Source of the DNA: Litoditis marina
Lineage: Eukaryota; Nematoda; Chromadorea; Rhabditida; Rhabditidae
DNA: 64,000 nucleotides
Assembly: GCA_964036275.1 (NCBI GenBank)
Contig: OZ038435.1
Span: 27,261,521-27,325,520 of the forward strand
Direction: 5' to 3'
Shown piece by piece: positions 27,212 through 38,800 of the stretch. The position numbers were made by a program, and so were the translations under genes. Each line of letters opens with the position of its first letter. Position 1 is the stretch's first letter. The notes beneath the pieces were generated by a model, which made no database searches, was not told the DNA's origin, and worked only from the letters and a program-made list of their open reading frames with translations.

Positions 27212-28353
27212 TTGACAACAAAATCTTTGTTGTTTACGGATAGTTGATTCCACTATAACCTCACAACGTTGTCGGAAGCTACAGTAATCCTGCACAACAG
27301 CCAAGGCGAAAAAGCTCTAAAAAACTTGAAATTCGACGCTTTCACAAAAATCTTTTTGGTGAACATACATAATTGATATAAACGAATCGTTTTATCATGC
27401 TTTGGGAGAAAATCATTTTTTGATGTTGATCAACTTTCTACGCTCGTCGCCTTTAAATCGTGCACAAGATCATTATGTGTGTCTGATACTGTTCGAACTC
27501 CATGAATAACTGTTCATTACACATAGACTAACCAAACAGTTCAAATTTTAGGCGATTTCGTTCAGAATCAACCGAATACGGTTGAAAATAGCCGTTTTCT
27601 GGAAGTGTCAGAATGCAAACTCCTGTACAACAGGATATATGAGTAGTTAGTGGAAATTGAGCACAAACTGCCGAAACTTCGCAAAACAAGTTTTCAGCAC
27701 TCAATTACTCAAATCGGGGACAAATTGTTAATTTTTAACTGATTTTTTTTATCGTAGACAGAAAAGAGCTGAACTCACTAGAAATTCTCAATAAATGAAG
27801 TATTATAAGCGCCGATGATAGGAAAAAGTCGTGAAATGCATTGAAAATGATAAATTATGATGATTTACCGATAAACTATCTGTTTTGTTACGTTTTGGCT
27901 GTTTGTGCTCGATATGCACTCACCACTCATATATTCTGTTGTACAGGAGTTTGCATTCTGACACTTCCAGAAAACGGCTATTTTCAACCGTATTCGGTTG
28001 ATTCTGAACGAAATCGCCTAAAATTTGAACTGTTTGGTTAGTCTATGTGTAATGAACAGTTATTCATAGAGTTCGAACAGTATCAGACACAAATAATGAT
28101 CTTGTGCACGATTTAAAGGCGACGAGCGCAGAAAGTTGATCAACATCAAAAAATGATTTTCTCCCAAAGCATGATAAAACGATTCGTTTATATCAATTAT
28201 GTATGTTCACCAAAAAGATTTTTGTGAAAGCGTCGAATTTCAAGTTTTTTAGAGCTTTTTCGCCTTGGCTGTTGTGCAGGATTACTGTAGCTTCCGACAA
28301 CGTTGTGAGGTTATTGTGGAATCAACTATCCGAACATCAAAGTGATTTTGTCA
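27212..28353. mobile_element. Large foldback element, about 450-bp arms
   Basis: 27212-27666 and 27903-28353 are reverse complements with only scattered mismatches and small gaps, separated by about 240 bases. For example, CAGAATGCAAACTCCTGTAC at 27610-27629 is mirrored by GTACAGGAGTTTGCATTCTG on the right arm. Frames on the right arm are reflections of the repeat and lack transposase features. The outermost bases are more diverged. The structure would form a very long hairpin if transcribed. Confidence 0.85.
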
Positions 28354-28980
28354 ATAAACTATTTCCAAATCTGTTTGACCACAGATGTTAATAAATCTGG
28401 CTATAGGAGAAACGTTCATTGATTGAAAAACCAGCATTTCACATCACATTAGTGACATTAGTCAAAGACTCAGCCGTTTGTTTGACGCTACGATACCTTT
28501 TGTTACGATAACGGTACAACATAAGGACTTGACTGTGAGAAGAAGGCTTGTTATAACTTTTCACTTCAACGCAATCTGACTATTTGTTCATTTAAGACCG
28601 CATTTGATATGAGGAGAGTTCGAGCTTCTATAGTGTTCATGTTGCCTCCGTGGCTTTCCACAATATGAAATAGATACTTCCAGGAGGTTTTCGAAATGAA
28701 AACGCTTCCAGATTTTTTTTCGAAATTAGTTGAAAGATTGATTCAGACACCACTATGACACTAAACGTTTCGATACTCGATAACCCAAGTTGGGCGTAGT
28801 TTGAAGACTTACTAATTTGTTCTTTTTCAAACTAACAGTTCAACAAATGCGACTTTTCAACTGTTCGCTGTATCACAGGCTCATCAACTGTCCCTTAACC
28901 AATGAATACACACTAACCGTAGAGAATGATCATAGCTTACGAATTGTAGTTTGAACTGTATACACAAATTTTGACTGTAA

Positions 28981-29152
28981 GGCAGGGTTCAGACTTTTTG
29001 CGCGATACAAGATACATATATTGTTTCTCAGTTGTAAGCAAACGATATAAGCAAGTTTGAATAGTTTTCAAACTTGTTCCCACCCTTTCTCTCGATACGG
29101 TGAATTTTTTGTTAAGAAGGTGTTTTCGAAATCAGGTGTTAACTGAACCCTG
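28981..29152. mobile_element. Short TIR element related to the 37.8-kb element
   Basis: Starts GGCAGGGTTCAGACTTTTTG and ends with CTGAACCCTGC, giving a roughly 12-base terminal inverted repeat. Its left interior (AGACTTTTTGCGCGATACAA then GATACAT) matches the left end of the element at 37837-39004, so it is probably a diverged, shorter relative. Confidence 0.6.
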
Positions 29153-32100
29153 CTGTTGTGACTAAAATCAGTTTGTCAGTATCACACGCGAGACACACTG
29201 ATTATCTCTCGATATGAGAGGAAGGTGTGTTAAAGGGATCGTACCTCTATAATGTGCAATGTAGGTAATTTTTGAAAAATGAAAAAAGTCATTTATTCTG
29301 TTTTGAGAAGAAAGTTCATACCTTTCGTACAGAAAGTTCAAAAACCCACATTATTACTGAGCAAAATAGAAACAAACAGGATTTGGGTTACTGTAATGCA
29401 GCAATTTTTAATCTATCACTGCTTTGTAGTTTTCTTGATATTTACAAATCTTCCTTTACAGATTTCATATTGGTAATGTTGGCCATGTTTTGAATATGGT
29501 TTTGTAATTTTATGGACATTTTGAAAATTTTGTACGTAGGTGAACTCGGCGGTGTATGTACGTGCGCGTGGTCGCGCCGCATTTTTGAGAACACGGAGCA
29601 AGACAGGCAGTTGACACCTATATGAATGATTTTGGTTGTTTGATGTGAACAATATCGACTAATCAGCTCAAACCTCCAAATTAAAGAGAAACGGTCCCTT
29701 AGGTTGTCACTTCAGTATTCCTCTCATGAAAACTACTGTATGCTGTTATACATCTATGGAATTAAGAAAAAAAGAATACTCGTCTGGTTTTAAGTATATC
29801 CGGAATGAGGCTAAACTTAGCTCGAGCTTAGAATATATCACTAAAACATTCAATATTCATTACTGATCATTTTTTATTTGTATTTTAACAAAACCGCAAT
29901 GTTTCAACCGATTTTGAGTAGTTTCCGAACTTTTTTCAGTAGGAGCAGTTGAGCGATACGACGAACCTCAACTCCGACTAGGAATATGTCACCAAAAACA
30001 CTAGACACATTACTAATACTTTGTTATCCATATTCGAGTAAAACCGGAAATTTTCAGTCTAGATTGAAAAGTTTCCTCATCTTCCTACTAGGAGGTACAC
30101 TTCTTTCAGTGGACGATTAACTATTTCTAGCACAAAGTAATACAAAAAGTTGTCCAAAAGACACGATGTATGTTTGTCACTTAAAAATGTTCTTGGTCAG
30201 AACGGTTTACGTACCTCAATACTGGTCGATCCGTCGCTCTAGATATAACATGTATATGCAATATCCCTACAGCGTGAGCTTTTACCATTTGGCTCTACTG
30301 TTGAACTGAAGAACCTCAAAACTGTTTACACTTGTAACTCAACTGTTAGGATATAGTTTTGGAAGCGTTGATAATTGCATTCCAGTTAGTCGCTGGAGGT
30401 AGTTACTCTTCAGTAAATATGATGTTTCACATCTGTCATCATATTGCATAGCTCCACCTTAAACGAAACTCCCAAAATACCATTTTGTTTTACTAAAAAT
30501 GAACTGATATCGTCATTCGAAACTATAACAAAGAAAGATTCAATAGTATGTGACGTGATCTAACTGAATGCGACGTGATCTACTTCAGTCAAAGGTTTAG
30601 GCAGACATTTGTAAACGAGGGTGGAGAACAAAATCTGGCCATAAATAACACAACTGTTGTTGAGAAGTTGGAAGGTTTTAACCAGTCCCCAGTGATCACT
30701 TAAAAATCTTATTATTCATTGGTAAAATATGATGAGCTTCTGAGATTGATCAAGTTCTGGATAGTTGCAAAATTTATCAACGTCGCTTACATAGGTTGAA
30801 CTGTGATTTTACCGTTACATGAAGGTCGGTCCAGTTTGTCAGTGAGAATGTTTCTTCCAATTGACAGATAAGCCAGGACACGGAATCACATGAGAGCGGT
30901 AGATTAGTGACCTTGATGTCCACATAAAATAGATAGGCGTATTCATTCTGTTACTCTTAAACACAAGATACACGAGATACATAAACATTGAGCCGGAACA
31001 GACAAACATATAAAAAAGAAACTGTGGGAGTCAGGAACATCCCACAGGTAACTCTTCCATTTGGTCGTCGATAGCGGGTACAACAGGATGAATTGAGCAT
31101 CCAACAAATCAACAATTTCTAGTGTACAGTTCCACAATAAATAGAAATCTAGTAAAACATTTGGTGCACTTACAATTCGAATATTAGAATTGGTATTTGG
31201 TTAACAAGTTCTATATGTACTTAAGTAATGAGAACATACACATAAGTAATTTGTTTGCCTCAGCTTGGTATTTGGTTGGTCCGTTGGCGTGACCAGCAAT
31301 AATAAAGTGTAGGTATTCTACAAAAGGGAGGCTTTTTTTTTTAATTCAAAGGCGTTGAACTTTTTAATATGCCCATTCCCCAGTAAAGTTATCGGAATCT
31401 TGGAATAGCAACGAAAAAATTGGGAAACGGGAAAATTTGTCTATTTTTCATTCAAAATGAGCAATGTTTTCGTATCTCAACCCAAAAACGTCGATATTTG
31501 CAAAAAAAGGACCCGTTTTACGAAAATTCGAATCTAATTCAACAGTTTCACTGGTGTAAAACCTCAGCACAAGAACATCAAAGTGTGACAATTGATCGAA
31601 AGGTAACTCGTTTTTACATGTTATCATTCCTATCCCATTTGAGAACAATATAGTTTTGTGGATTTGAGAGAGAAACCATTCCAGGAACACACTAATCCAT
31701 AAAGATTTCATTCAAAATAATCAAAATTGTGATTTCTTGTCTATCAGAATATCGAACCAGTTCCACTGCTACTTTATGAATTCAACAGAAACTTTCACGC
31801 TGAATGTTCAATTCTAAATGGCCAGAAATAATTGAAATACTGCTCATTTTCTGTCGTACTAGGGGGAATTCATGAATTTGGAAATTTTTGTGTCTTTTAA
31901 ACGAACAAAAACTGGTTTGTTTACTTACTTACTCAAGATTAATCGAATCTTACTCCTTCCAGTAAGTAAGATTCGATCAATCTTTACGAACAAACCGTTT
32001 TTTTGGAAAATAAAAGTCAAAAACGGGTTCCTTTCCAAATATTAATCAGATCGCAGCGACAGAAATATCTACATGTTTCATATCTGGCCGGAAGGAAACC

Positions 32101-32738
32101 GCTTTACGACTTTTCTGGTTATTTTAACAAGGATGCACTGCTTCGTTATAAATGAAAACTAATGATTCAATGAAAACTGAAAATAGACATATACTTACTT
32201 AACGGTAAAGTTTTCGAACATGTGAATTTTCTTCAGCGTTTTGTTCCGAACGAAAGAGCGACGACGTCGTTCATCACATTCCGCTCCTCTGTTCACTCAC
32301 TATTATTATCGTCTCACGAACGAAAACTGAGACGAGCGGTTCGCAAACAACCTGAAACACTACCGATAATCAACATTAGAAGGTCTCTAAAATATATAAT
32401 CTACAATTAAAACAGTATAGCTGTAGTGTGTAACCTGAATACAGAAAATGATAATAATTTCTATGAATGATTCTTAGTGAATAAATTATAAGCGAAGAAA
32501 ATCGACTTCCGCAAATGCAGAACTGATTTATAATTTAACTGAATATGTTTCAAGTACTTACAACAAAAATTGAAACAGTAAACAATAAAATAAAAGCAGG
32601 GTTGATTCAGCAAATCGAGAACAAAATATTAACGAATGCGTTCAAATTTGAATCACTACTTTTCGCGCGCTTTCTAATAGGTCCTACCGCGCCCACAAAC
32701 TCAAAACCCAAACATAAATCGAGAAATTCCATAAGGGC

Positions 32739-32762
32739 AAGGTACTGTAATACTCTGGTCTC
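32739..32762 (+). repeat. 24-base sequence shared with the ARPC2 upstream region, copy 2
   Basis: Identical to 22673-22696 (core GGTACTGTAATACTCTGGTC). This copy is 90 bases upstream of the DHX35 start codon. It could be a shared promoter element or the remnant end of a repeat. Confidence 0.6.
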
Positions 32763-32851
32763 CGAATTTCTCTTAATTACCAGTCAGATCTCTTGTTTTT
32801 ATTCTCTTAATATGCTCCTGAGTGCTTATATATCTTATTTTGACTCCTCAG

Positions 32852-35800
32852 ATGTCGAAATATCATCCTGGGCACGGCCACAGTGAGGGCGATGGAAGAG
32901 GACGTAAACAATGGAAGTTCGCAAAACCAGGTATATCGCTTCGTGTTTAAAGCCAATTTTGTAGTTCGAATGACGAATCCGTAATCAGTTTTTAACCGGA
33001 TAGTATGTAGACCAGAGAAACGCAGTCTGCGCACCTCGCCAAGGTTCTTTCATTAGGTTGTCTCTCTCTCTTTCAGTTCGGAAGACATTCAATTTGATGG
33101 TTATAACTTCTCGTTGCTGTTCACTTGATTGACCAGCAAACTCTAGTATTGCGCCTGTTCTCAGCCACTTTTCAGTCAGAACTAGTGAAGATTAAAAGGA
33201 CATGTCTGAGTCTTCTTTAACCGTACCCAAATGCTCGCTCACTTTTGTACTTCCTAGTCCGTGAACCCGCTTTGAAGTTGCTATACTTTTAAGACTAGAT
33301 AGTTTACGTTCATTTAAGATGATAGTGCCGATAAACCTCGAACTGGCCCGTTGGTTCTCGAGGAAAGACCTTCTGAACAACCGAGTACTTCTGGAGACAC
33401 AACCCTCACCGTCTACAACAATCCGTACGCCTCACTGAATATACAGTCGCAGCGAGCACGTTTACCGATTTTCAAGGTATGTTGTCTTACTATCTTTCAC
33501 CATAAAAAGTTACAGTTTGTTTTCTGCTCCTAAAACATACCTCGAGTTATCGAATATGCAGCAAGTATAAGTGTTGAAATACTGCCTCAACTCGTTGTCG
33601 AAAACAAATTTTGTGTTATCGTCTTCTCAATATTTCGTGCTAAAATACTGCTCATTAATATGACTGGTTCTCAGAGAATTGAATATATGTGATGAAACAT
33701 CATCTTCTATAGTAGCAAACCAAACATTTCACTTTCATTTCGCATAACCAACAAACCAACAACTTTATTCTGTTCATTATGGGTGCTATGACATATATTC
33801 GTCTTATTCCAGAATAGAAATCACATTCTCTATCTATGCGAACGATATAGAACTGTCATAGTGGTGGGAGAAACGGGATGCGGTAAAAGTACCCAGGTAT
33901 GTAGTTTGGACAGTGTGGCCGTTCTCGTTATCAGTTGTTGACTTCTTCATTCAACGTTTGAACTGAAAACTGTTGCTGCTACTGTACAAAACAGGAATAA
34001 CCACATAGCACATACGTTGCCGCTGCTTGAATTTTTTTTGTTTAGTTTGGGCAACTATCGGGCGCAGCGCGGAGCGCTGCGCAGATTAGTTTTTGTTCAA
34101 AGGTCTGCAGACAATACAAAACAGTTTATTACAATTTTCTTCAAAGTACGTCGACCATTTCCCTAGATATTTGCATGAATTACTGAAGGGTAACACGTCT
34201 ACAAGAAATTAAGTTCACGTTCCAAGAAAAAAATTGTTGAGAGGAGTTAGAGGACCCAACGTCTCGCAGAAATGGCTTCCGTGCGGGGCGGCGGCGACAA
34301 AAGTGTCCGCCTCCTCAAATCTGGGCATAGTTTTGCTCAAAATCAACTTATTCCGAAATTTCTTACACTGTTAATAAGTCATAAAAAAGTTGAGGTATAC
34401 GTATTTTTCAGGTGTGTCGTAAATTTAAATATTACGTGTGAGACGACCGAAAATGGTCTCGCAAAAATTATGGATAGACCGGTTTTGTGAAAATAAAAAT
34501 GAAAGAAGAGTTAAACGTGTAGTAGGAATCATTTTTCCAATGAAGATCTCATGACAGGCGGGTACAGCTTGGTTTTCATTCCTATTCACATGTCTGAAGG
34601 CGGATTGGATAAAAGCTTTACGCACGGCGAACAGAGGTTCGATTCCTGCCTGGAGCACAAACATACCCCAGTAAGGTCTGACTAAGCTACAAAAAGTAGG
34701 TCGTTTCCAGATGTAAACACGTGAAAATTAACAATTTTTCATCAAAAGTAGACCGTTTGTCTTCTTTTCGGCTAAAAAATAGTCCGTTTTAGATTTTTTC
34801 TGACTATTCGGACAAGTTTACTGTTGTATGAGCACAAAATTTGCTATCACTTGAACGAGGTTACAACTACACAAACGTTCTGAACTACGGCGCGGTTTAA
34901 AACTCCAATAGAAAAACATAAAATTCCTTGTTTAGATTATTGTTCAAAAATATCATTTTTATCAAAAATGACCGTTACTTCGTAACCATAGAAAAAGAGT
35001 TCAATTTGTATAAAAAACGAGTGTAAAGAAAGTAAAGATTAGTTTTGGATAAACATGTACAAGACATATAAAAGAAGTCCAATAAAAATATTTTGAGGAA
35101 AATGCTAATCTCGCTTCTCTTGAAAACAACGGAGAGCTAGATTATTGTGAGTCGCAGTCAGAAGTTTTCTTCCGGTAGCAAAAAACTCGGTATCCTTTTT
35201 TTGAATTTTTAAACCGAGCGAGATTAGACTTTTCCTCAAAATATTTTTATTGGACTTCTTTTATATTTCTTGTACATGTTTATCCAACACTAATCTTTAC
35301 TTTCTTTACACTCGTTTTTTATACAAATAACTAGATACATTTTGTGCGGAACACCTCGCCAATTTTTCGGGTTCGGGTAATTGGTTGATCATTAGATCGT
35401 TTTAGGTCCCGCAGTTTCTTCTGGAAGCTGGATGGGCCAACGATGGTCGAATGATAGGAATCACGGAGCCGCGGAGAGTGGCTGTGGTTACGGTACTTTT
35501 TAGCCGTTATAATTCTCTGATTGTGGTTAGGATTAAAGTATTTAGACGAAGAGATTGCCTAGAATTGTCCTAAGTCCGATGAGCATAGATCACATCATTT
35601 GTGGTAGTCTTGGTTGTACTTGTATCCTGCAATGAGCAGGCAACGTAATAAGGACCTATTTTCACATCGCTACCGCATTTTTCAGGTTAATCTTTACACT
35701 ACGTTAATGGGTGACTGTGTTTCTGATTCTTTCCGTAAACATATATTTGTTTTTCAGTTGGCCACCCGAGTGGCAGAAGAAAAGGAAGTGGTTCTGGGTC

Positions 35801-38800
35801 AAGACGTGGGCTATACTGTCAGATTCGATGATGTCTCCGACAGTGAAACTAAGTTGAAGGTATGCAACGTTTGTGTTGTATCCAACTAGGGTTGCCAAGA
35901 TTGAACTCAGAGGTTTCGACGTGAATCGTGTGAAATCTCGAGATTTAGGGTTTAGAAATTGTCTAATATGAGTCTTTTTCTCTCAACTAGAACATTCTTT
36001 CTTTGACTATTTTCATTCCCGAGTGATTGGAGCCTTTCATTAATCCATATTACAGTTCATGACTGATGGCATTCTTCTCCGAGAGTTTCTCACCGATCCG
36101 CTACTCGCAAAGTATAGGTATTGATTTTGGTTCTCCCACTTTTCACTTCCCACCAGCCGCCAAAATTCATGAAGGCGGTGGTAGGAACAAGAGTCAAAAA
36201 ACGAACCCGTGTTTCGATTCAACCTCAAACTTCATAGTTTCGAGTTGAAACATCCACATTTTCTCAGATATTGTAGAAAAGGAGTCCGTTATTTTAATTT
36301 TTGTGGGTTTTTCGGGTTGAAAGTATACAGTTTTTCTGTGTTCTAGTGTCATTATGGTGGACGAAGCTCACGAAAGATCTTGCAATACGGATATTCTGTT
36401 GGGTCTTCTGCGGAAGGTTATGACGGTCAGAAATGATCTACGAATCATCGTCTCATCGGCTACTATTGATGCGGAGGTATGTATAGGGAGTGGCTTAAAT
36501 TGTAGTTTGATCTGCCTACATATAAATAATTTTGAATCATGTCTGAACCTGAACCTGAACTGCAGAGGGATAAAACCACACATAGAGCAGTGCAAAACAA
36601 CACGGACCAGTTGTAAAAATTTTAATGGTAACATCAGAATTCCACATAACGGTGTGCGGAAAAGTTGCAAAACCACAGTTTATCGGTCGATTAGTATGTT
36701 ATATTTACGTTGATTTTACCCCCAAATTAAAACAGCGTTCGTATCTTGAATAGGTATTGTTTTTTGCAATTGGGCGTAATGTAAGCAATATTTAACAGCT
36801 ATTCCGTGACTTCTTCGAGTTGAACTCCACGTCTGACCGAGAGAAAGACACGGCGACCATAATCTCAGTCGAGGGAAGGACTCACCCGGTCACCATATTT
36901 CACACCAAAACGTGAGTTTTCATAGTTTGATTGGAAGTGTTTTTGTAACACTTTTATCAAACCCTTTTATGTTTTCGCTAAGGATGGATCGCGTTTTTTG
37001 AATTTCTACTCCCAACTTTTTATCTTCAAATCGTTAAATAAACACATTTTCGAAGAATGACTGTCAATAAGTTGATGTTTGGTTTCAGTTCCCTGCCCAA
37101 CTACGTGCAGTCGGCTTCGGAGACTGTGTTGAATATTCATCGCAAGGAGATACCTGGGGATATTCTCGTCTTCCTTTCTGGACAGGACGAAGTGGAACAG
37201 GTACTGAATTCGAAAATTAAACACGATCTGACTATCAGTCGAAATTGATACCAGTTTCCAATATTCCAATTAGAAAAAGTGCATATTCCTAATTTTCGAA
37301 TATATTCAGATTAGCGATTAGATCTGGACATTGTGCCGGGACATGGTTAGTTGTTTTCGTTTCTTATTTATCGTGTTTCAAGGTCTGTGACAGCCTGAGA
37401 GAGTCATCGTCAAAACTGCGGAATGTGGACAAATTGTGGATCGTACCATGCTACGGTTCCCTCCCAGCTAGAGAACAGGTCTCTTTCGGTAGACTACACA
37501 GTAGAAAATGAGAGTTACAATGGGCTATTGTCTTCGTGTGACTGACTATATAGTCAAAGTCAACACTTTCTAGAAGTTATCAATATTCGAGTTTCTTCTA
37601 TGCTAGCTGATCAGGTGAAGTAGCAAAATTGATATAAAATAGGTATTGTATTTATAAAAATTAGTTTCATTGTAGATGAAAGCGTTCGACTCGACCCCCC
37701 ATGGCACGAGGAAAGTGGTGGTGGCAACGAATATCGCAGAGGCATCTGTCACCATACCCGGAATAGCTTATGGTACAAACACCTACGCATTTAGGTTATT
37801 TTAGTGTGATAGAGAACAACGAAATGTTAAGAGTTAGGCTGTCTTCAGACTTTTTGCGCGATACAAGATACACGATACATGCGCGCTCTAATCATGTGTA
37901 TCGATTGCATTTTTGTAGTGGCGACAGATACATGCGTCACGCGATGTATCTATCGTGTTCATACTTTTTCTACAGTATCTCGGCGTCAGATACATCATTT
38001 TGAATCGACGATACACTTTTTTTGAAGATTGCGGCCGGCATTCTACACTTCACTCATATTGTGGATACATCTAGGTTTTCGGATAATAACCTAAAAAAGT
38101 GATTTTTGTGAAATTTTTCCAATTGATAGAATGTTCCCCCACACAAAACAGATTGGTATTCGCAAAAAAACTTCATTTTCGCGCGCAAAATGAGAAAATA
38201 TGCAGATTTGGGTCAAATTTGTGAACTGTGATTATCGATCATGGAGATTGCGAATGTGGATATCAATTTTATATCACGCACGCGACGCGTGCACGCGCCG
38301 CGACAAAAATTTAAAAACCCGTAGAATTCAATAAAACTTGGGAACCTGAGGAAATTGAAATTGAGGAAATTGAGGAGATTGATCATTCTGAAGTCAGATG
38401 TGAGCTTGGTACGAACTTGGGATCAAGCGCGCGCGCAGCACGCGACGCGACAAAAAAATTCAACTCTTGTGCATGAAGATAAATTTTTGGGATTGGGAGT
38501 GGTCGGCACGCGGATAGAAGGTATTACGAGTTTCGGATATATATTCATAACCAGCATGATCGAATACCCCACCCATCCCAATTTCATATGAATCGACTCA
38601 TTTTGATATTTCTGCCGCGTCGCGTGCACGCGCTTCGTGTGAGTGAAATTGAGTATATGGCATGGGGATTGGTGACAATGATCATCAGCGTTTTTGTTTT
38701 TCACGACGTCCAAAGTTTATCGAAATTCATTCATTTTCACATTTTGTCGCGGCGCGTCGCGTGCGATGAGATAGACGTCAATTTGAAGAATACCTATAAA

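Larger units (their letters stand above)
22182..32851. other. Gene-poor block between ARPC2 and DHX35
   Basis: A 10.7-kb stretch in which I find no exon chain on either strand. It probably holds the promoters of the two divergent genes at its ends: ARPC2 leftward, DHX35 rightward. Contents I can name are a 24-base sequence shared by both ends (22673-22696 and 32739-32762), a MITE end at 23918-23944, short palindromes near 26420-26460, a large foldback at 27212-28353, a TIR element at 28981-29152, a MITE at about 31374-31560 and a small inverted repeat at 31937-31985. Open frames of 60-90 codons here look random or lie inside repeats. Small RNA genes cannot be excluded by eye. Confidence 0.55.

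Noticed and set aside
28203..28391. 62-codon open frame on the plus strand
   Set aside because: Lies inside the right arm of the 27.2-28.35 kb foldback; its mirror exists on the left arm and it has no transposase motif.
22182..32851. Search for a transposase, defence system or phage-like cluster in the large non-coding block
   Set aside because: No frame carries DDE, helicase or polymerase motifs; only non-autonomous repeats were found.
34591..34656. Functional tRNA gene
   Set aside because: T-stem has mismatches and no complementary acceptor 5' strand is visible; kept only as a tRNA-like fragment.
36066..36248. 60-codon plus frame within DHX35
   Set aside because: Out-of-frame reading of helicase exon 6 plus intron; the conserved phase is the one reading [12 protein letters not shown].
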